A DNA stretch of 64,000 bases from Geosiphon pyriformis (lineage: Eukaryota > Glomeromycota > Glomeromycetes > Archaeosporales > Geosiphonaceae): NCBI GenBank assembly GCA_016748015.1, contig JAAOMT010000276.1:278343-342342 (forward strand). Direction: 5' to 3'. Position numbers and translations under genes: made by a program. Position 1 is the first letter of the stretch; every line of letters starts with the position of its first letter. The notes under the pieces are model-generated. The model did no database searches. It was given only the letters and a program-made list of their open reading frames with translations, and was not told where the DNA came from. Shown one piece after another: positions 45,322 to 58,146 of the stretch.

Positions 45322-47755
45322 CAATCTAAAAGTAATATGGCATATTTTGAATATTTGTTGCCATTTCTTTGTTTTTGTTAGAATAAAGATTCTGAATCCT
45401 ACTTTAATATAAATTGTCAATTTTGGAGTCATTGTATAAACTTGTTTGTAAACATATAATGTGCAACCAATAATTTTTGTTATTAATGTTAATACAAATG
45501 TTAAAAATATATATTTTTTAATAAAATAAATAAATGTAAATCATTATATGTTAAGAAAATCAACAAAAATAACATTATTAATTAACCAATTAGAATTAAC
45601 ACTATAAAAAATACCACAAAATATTTTTAAAATAATAAAGTTTAAAATAATTAAAAATATTAAGTAAAAGTTAAAAATATTAAAATTATAATTTTTTTAT
45701 TTTTTATTTTTTTTATTTTTTTATTTTTTTATTTTGGGTTTTAAAATTAGTTTGCTAAACAAAAATAACATTAAAATAATTTTATAAATAATTTTAAAAA
45801 GAATACAAACCTAATAAAAATAAAATTAAACTTAAATAAATTTTCAAAAAAAGTTTTAATATAATTTTGTAAAACAAAACTTATAATAATTATTACTATT
45901 GTTACTAGAGTAAAAAAACCAATCAAAAACTATTAGAAAAACGTGATTAACATATAATAACATAAAAAAACAGAATAACATAAAATAATACAAAATAATA
46001 CACAATAATATAAAATAATACAAAATAACTAATTATAATATAGAATAATTAATTATAATATAAAAAATAAATAAAAATAATAAGTAGTAACTAATAATAA
46101 TAAGCAATTAGAAAAAATTTTGTAAAACTAGAAATATGTATAAAAATAAGTAGTTTTAGCAGAGAAAAAAAACAAACAGCAGACAAGAATTATTTTTTTT
46201 TATATTTTAATCTTAATCTAAATTAATCTTATTTTATATATATATTTATAAACCAATTTAATAAAATAATCTTATTATTCAACTTATTTGTATATAATCT
46301 TTATATTTTAAATAATGAAATCAAATTAATTATTTCTTTTATTCTTGTTGTTATAAGTGTTTTCTTCTTTTTCTAATGATCATATTATAATTAATTTTTA
46401 CAGCTTTTTAAATCAAGTAATAATATAATAAATTATTTAATTTAATACAAAAATAAATATATCAGTTTCAATTAGCATTATTTTTAATTTATGCTGGATT
46501 TCTATTTAATATATTACTATTATTTTCTTATTTAAGAATCTAAAAGTTAACTTAATGAGTTTTTTTAACTTCTTAGCAAATATTAGATAATTTTCTTTAA
46601 TAAGTGTCTTTGTTATTGAATTTGGTATGTAATATAATGTTTCCATTAAAATTGTTATTAGTAGCCACTATTATACTAGTTTTTTAAAAAAAATTCTTGT
46701 TGTATTTCTATACTTTTAATTGTGTCTTTCTTTGAGACTTTTACAGAGATACTCTTTTTATTTTGCATTAATATTAAACATCTGTATTTTTTTATTTGTA
46801 GTAAAGTAGTAAAGTAGTACTTTATTTTTAATAAATTCAAAGAGTATTAAAATAAAAAGTAGAATTCAACAAAATTAGTATTTGTAAAATAATCTTGATT
46901 AAAAATTATTTTCTAAAGATATAAAAAGCTTATTTCAGATTTTTAAGTTAATTATTGATTTTGGCTAAGATATTATAAATATTTTCAAAGTAATTTCATG
47001 TATTTAATATTCTTTTAATGTGTTTTCAATCTTATTAAGCTTAAGCTCTATTTATGCTTTTGTTGACATATTAGATGTTTTTACTATTGTTTTTTCTTTA
47101 ATAGAAAAAAAATAATGGAAAAAAAATAGTGGCTCTTTTAGTTATTCATAGAAAACTGGATTATAAAGGTAAATAAGTTTCAATTTTACTAATCTCAATA
47201 TTAGTAAACATTATAATACAAAGCTTAAAAAGCATATTATCTAGCTTTTCTTAGAATTATAATCTAATTCTTCTATTTTTTCTTCATTTTTATTTCATTT
47301 AATTGATTTTTTGTTTTTTATTATTCTCTTTTTTGTTTGTTTTTTTTTAATTAAAAAGCTATTATATATATACATATTTTAAGTTATATATAATTATGCC
47401 TATTTTAATTGATTAATAAGTAATTGCTAAGTTATTGGGTTTTCTGTTTAATTATAAGTGTTTTTTTAATTTATTTGTTTGTAATTATATTAAATTAGAT
47501 GTATTTGTACACATTTTGTATACTATTATGTATATGTTATGTTTTCTAATTTTATTTGTTAATCTGTGCTATTTATATTGTTATTTTATAATTGGTTAAT
47601 ATATTATAATATTATTATTTTTGATTTTTATTAATTTTTATTAAGTAATATTATTCTTTTCTTAAGATTAAGCTCTATTAAAATTAATATGCATTTTTTT
47701 AATATTAACATTGTTATTTATAGAAATTTAGAAATTTTTAAATAAAAATATAAAG
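45322..47755. other. Extremely AT-rich gene-free region
   Basis: About 2.4 kb of A/T-dominated sequence with almost no CG dinucleotides and no open frame worth reporting. It may be very old transposon sequence decayed beyond recognition; the gradient toward the decayed LTR at 47756 supports this but does not prove it. Confidence 0.5.
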
Positions 47756-48566
47756 TAGCCAATTAAAAATAAATATAATAAAAGAGGAATTTCAAAATTC
47801 TTCTCAAAGAATTACAAGATTTCAGGAATTTCAGAATTTCTGGCTAAAAAAATTAAAGAAATCCAAAATATCTTGTATAATATTAATTATGTATATATAG
47901 TAAAAGTATTAAAAGCAGAAAAAACAGAATTTATCTCAAAATCAATACCAATAATCAATTAATTATTTAATACTCTTTCCTTTAAATGTAATTTTCTATA
48001 ACTTAAAGTGGAATCAAATTACATATCAATAAAATATTAATTATCATCCAAATCCATATTATTGTTGTTTAATTGAAAAATATTATTCATTTTTGGTTTA
48101 TCAGTATTCTATGTTAATAGAATTCAATATTTAATCATACTAGACCAATAGCTTTTGATCATAACTATTGATAAGATATTAATTTTTTATTTTTTTTATT
48201 TTTTATTTATTTTATTTATTTATTTTTATTTTGCTTTATTGTTTATTAATTAATTAAAAGATTAATATACAGAGTTATTAACATCAAAAAAAACCAATAA
48301 AAAATCCAGAAAACAAAGGTAAAAACTCGAAAATTGAGAATAGCTTATTAGAAGAAACCAGCTACCAAGCTGAGAAAAAAATTCACAGAATAAACTTCTA
48401 AGAGAGTACTAAAACAACTATTAAATTTCTGTCTATTATACAAAGAACTTAACCAAAATCTTCAGATTATGAAAACTTTCAGATATTACCAATATTATTA
48501 AACTATTGAGCACCAAGTTATAGGTTTGTTATTTGTACCAATACTCCAAATAATCATTTGTAATAA
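47756..48566 (+). repeat. Decayed LTR of the same family as 48900-49755
   Basis: Landmarks of the intact LTR recur in order but degraded. TATATATAGTAAAAGTATTAAAAGCAG (from about 47892) matches the LTR segment at about 49177. ACCAATAGCTTTTGATCATA (about 48145) matches the segment near 49340. TTAAATTTCTGTCTATTATA (about 48421) matches the one near 49627. The end AATAATCATTTGTAA (about 48549) matches the LTR terminus. Probably an old solo LTR. Boundaries are approximate. Confidence 0.65.
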
Positions 48567-48899
48567 TACTATCAAACTTATTAGCAATCTATAAGTGAAC
48601 TTTTTTCTTCAGTTTTGTTTTAATAATAATTGAAATCATATTGTTCATATCTTTATGCCAATACATAATATCTTTTTGCTTTGCAGAATTGTTTATACTT
48701 TTAATATTGCATGTGGCAATATTCTAAATTAAATTAACTATTAATAAGAAGAAGTATTTGAATTCAAATTTTTATTGTCTAATTTGACTAACAAGCTTAT
48801 AACTGTATTTAACAAATTGTTCAATTTTTCTTCAAATTCTTTGACAGTTGCTTAATCTACTAACACCATTTTTATTCCAATCTTGTTACTAATGGCCAC
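48567..48899. other. Short AT-rich stretch between decayed LTR and Ty3 element
   Basis: About 330 bases, no gene or clear repeat recognised. Could be internal sequence of the older element. Confidence 0.35.
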
Positions 48900-49755
48900 T
48901 GTTACTCATAAAAAGAAGACAGATATAGAGAAAATAGTAGACCAATAAGCGAATAGTATGTAGTATGTGAGCATATTGCTCAGCAATATAGAGCAATGAT
49001 AGAAATCACAGCACATTGCTTAGCAATATGGAGCAATGTCTGAAAACATGACACATTGCTCAGCAATGTAAAGTAATATTAGAAAATAAGAGCACATCAC
49101 TCAGCAATGTGAGCATTGTTCAAGAAATTATAGCACATCACTTGGGAATGTAAGCGATCTTATAGAACATCAATTATATATATATAGTGGTAGTGTTAAA
49201 AGTAAAAAAAGCAGAATCCATCAGTTTGAAACTTTTCACATTACAAATATCAATAAATAATTATCCACTATCTCAACCCGCTCTCCACTATTAACACTTC
49301 ATGTTGATAGTAATTGATACTTAACTACACTGGAACAATAGCTCTTAATCATGGCTATTGACAGAATACTAACTTGCAATTGCTTCTATTTATTTTTTTA
49401 TCTTCTTTTGTTTGCTTTTATTTCTTTTGTTATTTCTTTGGTTTTATTAAATTGATTATGAATTAAGTGCTAAGATACAGACATAATAGGGACTAGTAAA
49501 AGACCTGTGAAACAAAGGTAGAACACTCATAGATTTGAGGATAGCTTACCAGGAGGATTACCGGCCACCATACTGAAAAAGAAATTCAATGGAATTGCAA
49601 TTCTGGAAGGCTACTGAAAACAACTATTAAATTTCTGTCCATTATACAAAGAACTCCACAACCAAAACCTTCAGATATCAACACCCGAGTACCAACTAAA
49701 CACCAAGTTACGGATTTGTTATTTAACTTAAGACCCCAAATAATTATCTGTAACA
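48900..49755 (+). repeat. 5' LTR of the Ty3 element
   Basis: 856 bp, TGTTAC...GTAACA. The first third contains several copies of a short palindrome of the form CATTGCTCAGCAATG (about 48970-49130). It differs from the 3' LTR mostly by C/T and G/A substitutions. Confidence 0.93.
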
Positions 49756-49757
49756 TT

Positions 49758-49770
49758 TGGTGCTCCCTGT
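49758..49770 (+). other. Primer-binding-site candidate
   Basis: TGGTGCTCCCTGT lies two bases after the 5' LTR. A TGG start, complementary to the CCA end of tRNA, is the usual feature of an LTR-element primer-binding site. The tRNA species was not identified. Confidence 0.6.
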
Positions 49771-49815
49771 AAGATATAATCTTACAGAGAACCAGCACCA
49801 ACAAATAAATCAACA

Positions 49816-51900
49816 GTGGCAGAATCAAAAAGTATAGGGGCAAACCATTTAAGATTTGCAAAATCTTTATTTCAATACTACTGTCAACACTTGGGATTGA
49901 ATTACAATCAGATATCAGCAGAATCAGCCTTCAATTTTTATGTCAATGAAAGAATTGTCTATTTGTTAGGAACACCAATAAACACTAAATCAGTAAAAAA
50001 AACTTTTTACCACAAATTAATCCAAAACACCAGCTTATCAACAAATTATAAATTTGCATCTATTATCACTGAGATTAATAAAGAAATTGAACATCACACA
50101 CAACAAAGATATCCAATCACTTATGCCAGTAAAGACAAAGAAAAATTACAAATACCAGCAGTAACACCTCAATGGATCCAACCATCCACTTGGAAGAAAC
50201 ACAAAATTAAATTACCAACAAATCCATTATATCACTATATACCTAGAAGCACCATCAACATTATAGCAACAGATGCATCCACATTACACATGACATCAAC
50301 CTTTGAACGATTCCCATTTTAGAGTAAACAAAGAAAAGAAGATCTTCTAGGACCATATGGTGTGTATTTCAAAGGATTTAAGTTACAATTTCTAATGTCA
50401 TTAGAACTTTGATTCCTGTTACCACAACCAGATTTTGGAACCGTGAGTTCCTGGGAAGTAATGAATTTGGAAGAAGAACAAGAAGAAGAAGAAAAAAGAA
50501 TCTGAAGATTAAGAATTTACTTACCAAAACCCAATCCCAAAAAACCCAAACATTGAAATCCTGAATTTTCAGACTTAGCAAAATCCAAATTGGGAAAATC
50601 CAGAAATTGAGACTCCAAATATCCAAACACAGCACAATCAGAACGATCACAATCCTGACATCAATAATCAACAACACTTACCTTTAGTAATCATGATTAA
50701 TCCAGCTCTACCAATTGACAAACAGCAACAGCAGTTACTTCAACCACCTCAACAACCACAGCAGTGACTTCAACAGCAGCAACAACAACTGCAACAATCA
50801 AACATTGATCCAATGGCCTATGCTCCAATAGTAAAACTTGAGAAATTCACTGGCGAAGAAGACAATGCCTAAATGTGGCTAAACAATGTGGAGAAAGCCA
50901 TTATAGCCAATGGCTTGAATGATGTCAGAGTCATGCAGACCATTCCTTACTTTCTCCAAGATACTGCCAATTCATGGTATCAAAGCTTGGCTAACAAACT
51001 CCAAGATTTTGCTGCATTTAAGCTTGTATTTCTACAATACTTCAGCAACAATAATAGTATTAATTAGCTAACAAACACTTTTACCACTATCAAACAAGAG
51101 AAAAATGAAGCAGTTACTACTTACTTAGGATGCTTCTATAAGAATCTGCACCAGATTCAAGCAATCCAGGCTGACTATTTTACAGTGTCCCAAATACTAA
51201 ACCAATTTATTAGAGGCCTGCACAGTAGCATTTTTCAATGTGTATGTCCAATGTATCCAGCAGACTTTTAAGCTGCAGTTACCAACACCTGAGATTTTGA
51301 AGCAGCTGAACTCAAAGCTAACCATGCCCAAGCCGTTAACCTAGTAATGAATAAATCATCTGAATTGGATTCCAAATTGAAACAATTCAGTGATTCCATC
51401 AATCAGAAATTAGAGGAATACTTAGCTGACAATTGTGCAATTTATCAGCCACCCCAATAACACAATAATTTATAAATCACAAATCACCCTCAAAATCAGT
51501 CACATTCCTTATCATTATCCAATCAGCTGTGGCAGCAAGAAACACATATTTGCTACTATTGTGGTAAACAAGAACATTTGAGAATTGATTGTTGGTTAAG
51601 AACAGAAGACCAACAATTGGGAAATCAATATTGAAACCCCAATTGCAGGTTTCCAACTCCGAGTTATCAATCAAGCTCAACAACATATCAACCAACTTAC
51701 CTGCCAATAATGCAACAGCCAATATATCAACCACTTGTATATCAATCTCCAGTTTATTAACCGCAGCCACCAATAATATATCAACTGCCACAGCCACAAA
51801 TAATTTATCAAACATCCACAGTTCAAACACCACCATCAAACCCAGCTCAAATGACATCAGAGAACTCTAGATTGAAAGTCACCCAAAATTGAAGATTGGC
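49816..51900 (+). pseudogene. Gag region with zinc knuckle (decayed)
   Basis: The first open part (49816-50322) is a 168-residue frame starting MAESKSIGANHLRFAKSL, with no domain recognised. A Gln-rich linker follows. A retrotransposon-gag-like helical domain starts at about 50815 (PIVKLEKFTGEEDN, then the NSWYQSLANKLQDF region). A CCHC knuckle is at 51551-51592 (CYYCGKQEHLRIDC). Several TAA, TAG and TGA codons interrupt the reading, many at places where Gln or Trp is expected. Structural capsid/nucleocapsid role by family; non-functional here. Confidence 0.75.
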
Positions 51901-52079
51901 AATGGTTGTTCACCAACCAACTCTCAGTTCACCCAACCAGCCATTCAGATCACAACAATGGAGTTCAGGAACTGAGTACACTCAAAACCCGAGTTCCCAG
52001 AACTATTTAAGTCTTCTGGTTACCCCAGAAGGCACCTCACCCAACAACCAGAAACCCAAACAAAAGCAATCACTTACCA

Positions 52080-52620
52080 ATATTCTGCCAGCCACTGTCA
52101 TGGAAGACGAGTCTCTAGCAGCTATATTTCTTTTCGAAATCAAAGAACCAACAGAAACCCTGTTGTTCAGTGGAGCTGCACTTGAGGAAAAACCTATTAC
52201 AGCAATGTATATGAATGCCAAAATTGATGGTCAGTTCATCAAACTGATCCTAGATAGTGGATCAGCTGGCAGTATCATCACAAGACAGCTCATGGACCAA
52301 TTAGGTCGCCAAGTTGATTGAACTGCCAGTGCAAGAATAATTACTGCTAATGGAGCCACCAAGACACCAATTGGTGAAATAGATGTTCTACCCATTGAAG
52401 TTAACAGCATCATTGTACTAATCAAGGTATTAGTTATAGAAGCCACTCAGTATTAAGCACTTGTTGACAATGACTGGCTATCCAAAACCCATGTGACGCT
52501 TAATTGGAACACCCAAGAGCTTCAGTTTAGTCAAAATGGTCAATACACATGTGTACCAGCCACATGTGGCCACTTCAAACCCATCACCATGCCATTAACA
52601 CCACTCATCGAGTTTGAAGA
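52080..52620 (+). pseudogene. Retroviral-type aspartic protease domain (decayed)
   Basis: The frame starting near 52080 contains the active-site motif LILDSGSAGSIIT around 52244-52280 and, further on, the second strand region VDNDWLSKTHVTLNW. An in-frame TGA at 52319 and a TAA near 52455 break it. In an active element it would process Gag-Pol. Confidence 0.75.
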
Positions 52621-52889
52621 AGAAAAAGAATAACCTACTTGAGAAGCATACCAAATCTCTTGGGCTGACAAAGACCACAACAAGTTGCCACCAATACTCT
52701 TCTGAGATGACAACAACAAAAGAAAGCAGAAGGAAGAACTTACCTGGAATATTGATCAAGCCTGGGAAACTGATAATAACCAAGATGAATTAGTAAACTA
52801 GGAGTGGAAAAAAACAGACAAGGGAAAGAGAAAGGAGAAGAAAAAAGAAACCACCCTCATCAGTAGTACTTATAGTTCATATGCTTACA

Positions 52890-53560
52890 TTTTATTACAA
52901 CCATCCAATTATTGTCGACCAAAATTAGAGTGTGTCAATTGTGACAAAAAATTGTTGTCAATGGGTGCATGCTGTGGCAATGACAAGAAATACTCCATGG
53001 CAACAAAATTCTATTGCCACCTATGCATCATAGAACGCTTTGGATGACTAAAACAATAAAGAAAGTAGAACAACCAACTATGTCTCACATGTGAAACTAT
53101 TTTGCCTGACAAAGGAATGTGAAATGACATTCCTGGGCATGGAGGAACATGCAACAAGATGTGTCAGTATATGATTCTAATCAATGACTAGATAAGCAAA
53201 GAAACATCAATCGACAATGCCTAGAAAAGAGCATTGTGACGATTAAAAAAATACTCCCACGATGAACATGAACTCTGGAGAATGGTGTATGTAAAAGCAG
53301 AAAATGCGACTACCAGCAAACTACTGGAAATTAAAAACAACCCTTTATCTCTTCCTGAACCTGAATACATCCAAACCTTTGATGTATTTGGCAATATTGA
53401 AGATAACCCAAAGGAATTTTATAAACATTACCAGCGTTTGGCACCCACTAAGGAAGAACAAAAGCAGTGTTTAGAGCAGTTGAACACTCAATTATGTCAA
53501 TATTACTTAATCTTATGTGACTTTCAGTATTGTAATGAGTGTGACCTCATTTACAATCCA
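52890..53560 (+). pseudogene. Cys-rich module between protease and dUTPase (decayed)
   Basis: Contains CxxC-type clusters: CVNCDKKLLSMGACC, FYCHLCIIERFG, CLTCETILPDKG and CNECDL. Then come helical, Asn-rich sequences and the frame at 53282-53782. The same arrangement, less decayed, lies on the minus strand of the second element (about 63130-63730; CSVCKKKLLSMTAC, CLACGEPLPRG). Not a known retrotransposon domain to me. Confidence 0.6.
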
Positions 53561-53799
53561 CCACTATACATGATCTACACAATTTCAGAAAAAGACGAAC
53601 CAATGAGCAGCTGCACATTGGAATTGGAATCAGTTTTCAATCCTGATTCAAACTCTGACAATGATAATGACAAAAACACCAGTTTTAGTTCAGCTCAAAA
53701 CGGCAATAAAAATAACAATGATTCGGACTCCAATTCAAACTCTGAAACATATATTGCCCTCCCTGACCTTACCAAGAAGTAAGAACTAAAATGGTTTAG

Positions 53800-54230
53800 C
53801 AATAATAATAAAAGTATTATGCCTAAATGCACACATGATACTGATGCAGGATTTGATTTGAGATATCCAGGGAAAGATCTCATCAAATTGGAATCTCATT
53901 CATGCACTTGTATCAATCTGAAAATAGTGCTGGAAATTCTAACAACAACAATGGTTCAATTAGCATTCAAGAGTAGTTTAGCAAAAAGAAGAATTAACAT
54001 CAGAGGAGGAATAATTGATACAGAATACATAGGGAAATATCATTGCTATGCTATAAAATGACTCAGAAAAAACATATACCATAGATTCAAATGAAAAGAT
54101 AGCACAGGCAATATTTCTATCTTTGGTAAAAGTAGCTCAGTTAGTGTTAGTGGAAAACAGGAAAAAATTAGAAATTACTGCTAAAAGAATATAGAGATTC
54201 AGATCAACAAATAGAATAAATACACCAGTT
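53800..54230 (+). pseudogene. dUTPase domain within pol (decayed)
   Basis: Trimeric dUTPase motifs occur in order: DAGFDLRYPG (motif 1), KSSLAKRR (motif 2), RGGIIDTEYIGKY (motif 3), KIAQAIF (motif 4), and a broken motif 5 (RFRSTN). Family knowledge: dUTPase hydrolyses dUTP to keep uracil out of DNA. Stops and a frame change separate the motifs. The downstream frame 54234-54512 continues toward RT. Confidence 0.8.
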
Positions 54231-54599
54231 AATATGACAGAGGAAGAAATTATCTCAACTCGTCAAACAATTTCTATTCCACCATATGACCAGTATATAT
54301 TAACTATAAAAAAAGAAGTAAAGGATCAAGCTCAATTGTTTGAAGCAGAAGCCACTATTTGTGAATCAAAAAAAATTAGACTTACTAATTTCTATATATC
54401 AGTTAAAAGCCCCAAAAATATCAAAATTCCCATCTACAACACAATAAGAAGTATTATTGAAATACCAAAAGGAACTATTATTGAATATTTAACCACTGAA
54501 GTTGAGAATTAACCACCAAACCACATTCCAGATTTTTTACAGCTTTGTGGATATGTGGACATCACATCACAAACCATTTATAGATAAAGTGAATGTTAT

Positions 54600-56027
54600 C
54601 TGCTCCAACCAGAACAATTGGAACAGATAAACATAGGGAATCTAGACCCACTTCAACAGATGCAATTAAAGATGTTACTCAACAAATTCAATGACATTTT
54701 TGCCAGTAAAAATGAATTTGGCAGAACCAACATAATCCAGCATTAGATTAAAACTGGAGATGTAATGCCAATTAAACAAAGAGCATACAGAGTACCACCA
54801 ACTAGCCATGAAATCATTTGTCAAGAAATTAACTGAATGCTTGACAACGGGCTGATTCAGCTATCAATAAATCCATGGTTATCACCAGTGGTACTAGTCC
54901 AGAAAAAAAATGAGAAAATCTGCTTTTGTGTAAACTACTGGAAACTGAATGAAGTAACAAAGAATGATAGTTATCCAACTACAAAGATCCAAGAACTATT
55001 CGATGCTTTTGGAGGAAATAAATAGTTTTCAATACTGGATTTAGATAGTGGTTACTGACAAGTAGCCATAAACCCAGCTGATAAAGAAAAAACAGCATTT
55101 ACCACAAGAGAAAGAAATTTTGAGTTTGAAGTCATGCCATTTGGATTGATAAATACTCCAGCAACATTCCAATGGCTCATGGAAATTGTCTATACTAGAT
55201 TACTATGAAAATCAGTAGTCATATACTTGGATGACACCAATGTGTTCTTAAAAACATTCAATGATCATCTGCATTATTTCTAACAAGTGTTTGAAAGATT
55301 AAAAAGAGCCGGACTAAAGCTAAATATGACCAAATGTTTCTTTGGAAAAACTGAACTCAAGTTTTTGGGACATGTGGTAAGCAAAGATGGAATCAAAACA
55401 GATCCAAATAAGATTGCAATAGTAAAAAACTTTCCAGTACCAGCAAACTTGTTAGAACTAAGGGCATTTTTGGGATTTGCAGGCTATTATCAACATTTCA
55501 TTAAGGACTTTTCTAAACTAGTCCAGCCACTTCACTATTTACAAACCAAGAATGTAAAGTATGAATGGACTGAAGCTTAACAAGAGGTGTTCAATACACT
55601 AAGAAGAAAGCTTATTCAAGCTCCAATATTGATGTATCCAGATCACAGCAAACTATTCATCATTACTACAGATGCATCAGGTCAAGCATTGGGAGCAGTA
55701 CTATCACAGAAAGGACCAGATAGAAGAGAACATTCAGTAGTTTACACCAGTAAAAGCTTAAGTCCAGCCAAAAAGAACTATAGAACACCAGCACTGGAAC
55801 ATTTAGCAATCTATTGGGCAGTCATGAAATGGAGAAAATATTTGAGCCAAAAGTTTGAAATATATACGGATCACAAGAGATTGACTTCAATCCAGAAACA
55901 AGAATTTGTAGATGATTGCCATGTCAGATGGAAAATAGAACTTTTACTATTCAATTATACAGTACATTATAAAAAGGGAAAAGACAATGAAAATGCTGAT
56001 GGATTGTCACAAATGAGGCAAATCTAA
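54600..56027 (+). pseudogene. Reverse transcriptase and RNase H (decayed)
   Basis: RT spans about 54770-55560: SPVVLVQKKNEKICFCVNY, SILDLDSGY, FEVMPFGLINTPATF and the catalytic YLDD near 55230. RNase H follows (TDASGQALGAVLS, then YTDHK and NENADGLSQM). Interruptions sit at conserved Trp or Gln positions (for example GY-TGA-QVA and GGNK-TAG-FS), which points to transition mutations in once-functional codons. Confidence 0.85.
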
Positions 56028-56260
56028 AAACATTTCAACTCAAAAATATATAACAAAAGATGAACACACAAAAATACCAACAACTCTAGCATTATATAAG
56101 TACTCAATCATTCAAGGAGAAATTATCTCAAAAAGAACAAAACAACATAAAACAACAATCAAAATATTTCATCAATCATCAAAATATACTTTACCAGAAA
56201 AGCAGAAGAAATCCAGACCAACCAACCAGAGTAATTACAGAATCAGAAAAAAAAACAATA

Positions 56261-57303
56261 TTGTTTAATATGCACTCAGATCCAACAGCAGGACATTTTC
56301 ATAAAAAAGCAACCATAGAAAGAGCCAGAAAAAGATATTATTGGCCATCAATGTATTCAGATATCATCCAATATGTTCAAAGTTGTAATGCTTGTCAAAG
56401 AAGAGGTAAAACAAGACCAAGTAAACCATTAAGACCAATCAAAGTGGAACAACTATTTAATTACATTGGAATTGACTTAGTCGGACCATTAACAATCACC
56501 AGCAGAGGCAACAAATATATCACAGTAGCCATGAACTATCTCACTAAATGGCCAGAAGCAAAAGTCATTCAAAGAGCAGATGCAGAATCCATTGTCAGAT
56601 TTGTTTATCAAGATTTGATTTGTCAACATGGATGTCCAAAAGAACTATTATCAGATCAAAGAACTTACTTTGTGAACAGAACATTAGCAGAATTAAGTCA
56701 GAGATTTGGAATCAAAAGACCATTATTATTATCATACTATCTACAAACAAATGGGTTAGTTGAGAGGTTTAACCAAACATTGTGTGAAGCAATCACCAAG
56801 ATCAGTCAAAAAAATCAGGATGAATAAGATTTGTTTATACCATCAGTATTATTTGCTTATTGAACAATGAAGCAAGATATTATACAAGCAACACCATTTG
56901 AATTAGTATATGGTAGAACAGCAACATTACCAGTTAAGATAAAAGTTACTACTTATCTAACAGAACCAATAACTGAAGACAATTTTTAGGAAACATTGTT
57001 AAGAAGAACATATGACTTAATGAAAACATTAGAAAATAAATGGCAAAAAGCAGCTGATAACATTCAAAAGTCACAAAAAAAACAAAAAGAAAGACATGAT
57101 AATCAACTACTAAACAAACCAGTTGAATTCAAGATTGGAGACAAAATACTTTTACATTGTACCAAAGTAGAAAAACAATGGAGTGGAAAATTTGACCCCA
57201 AATGGGACAGACCATTTCACATAGAAGAAATTCTTGGAAATAGAGCTTATAAATTAAGATGGGACAACAAAATCTTAATTAAAGCAGCACATAGTGATTG
57301 ACT
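56261..57303 (+). pseudogene. Integrase with C-terminal domain (decayed)
   Basis: Zinc-binding HHCC segment (HSDPTAGHF ... CNACQRRG), then the catalytic core with Asp in GIDLVGPL, Asp in LLSDQ and Glu in GLVERFNQ. A TAA after QKNQDE and later TGA/TAG codons interrupt. The C-terminal part (FKIGDKILLHCTKVEKQWSG, KFDPKWDRPFHI) is the GPY/F-like domain usual in Ty3 elements. Confidence 0.85.
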
Positions 57304-58130
57304 AAAATCATATCACCAAATAGCATCATTATCCACCAATAATATTTCACAATTAAGAGTACAATGAATACTAGTTTAACCAGATAAGATTCCATGAGAT
57401 TTGGAACCAATCATAATTATTGGACCAAACATATAATATCAAACAAGAAAAGAATATATAAAAACACAGTATATGCGACAAAGGCAACCAAGAAAAATAG
57501 AAATACCAGATCATATTCATGTCATAGCTCAACAATTATTCCAGGCCTTAAGTCAACAATCTTTAGACATGAAAATTATCATTAACAACCAAACAATTTG
57601 CTATCAAAACACCAAAAAAAAAACAAAGAATACACTATATCAGCAGTTACCAAAGAATGATAAAAACTGGTTAGATAACATAATAGAAAAAGTAAAGAAC
57701 ACTTTTGGAAAAATACCTATTATGGCACTAACAGAAAAACTTACAAAAGAGAATTGAAAGCAATAGACAAAACAACTTCCAATATTATACTGTTACTATC
57801 AGTTAGATCGAAAGTTGAATATTCAAGAGTTGTATATTGACAAATCCAAAAAGAGAATTAACCAAAACATAATACAGCAAATTGAAAACTTTATTGAGAA
57901 AAAGACAAACTCAACACTACATGTAAGAACAATTTATTGACTACACAACATATTTTAGAACTATCCAGAAATACTGTTACACTCTAATATGGAAACCATA
58001 ACCATTAACCAATAGGGAAAAATAAACAATGTACAAGTAGAAGACATGAAAAATAAAGTCAAACAAACAATACTAGAAAAAAAAATATTAGAGCTAATTC
58101 AGAATAAAGATTTCGATAGAGCTTAATATT
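57304..58130 (+). pseudogene. Extra frame downstream of integrase, unrecognised
   Basis: The most open part is 57473-57757 (RKIEIPDHIHVIAQQLFQAL onward), followed by Lys/Asn/Ile-rich interrupted sequence up to the polypurine tract. No envelope-like signal peptide or membrane segment and no chromodomain is visible. It may be an additional element gene that decayed, or captured sequence. Confidence 0.4.
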
Positions 58131-58146
58131 AAAAAAGAGAAGATAA
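58131..58146 (+). other. Polypurine tract
   Basis: AAAAAAGAGAAGATAA directly before the 3' LTR. Purine run at the expected place for plus-strand priming. Confidence 0.75.

Noticed and set aside
49586-49861. Minus-strand frames in the LTRs (also 58731-59006)
   Set aside because: They occur only because the LTR is repeated; no protein features and no independent support.
54770-57303. Reading the TGA codons in the Ty3 element as Trp, as in 20357-23843
   Set aside because: Here TAA and TAG interruptions occur as well as TGA, and the pattern fits G-to-A and C-to-T mutation of normal codons. It is decay, not recoding.
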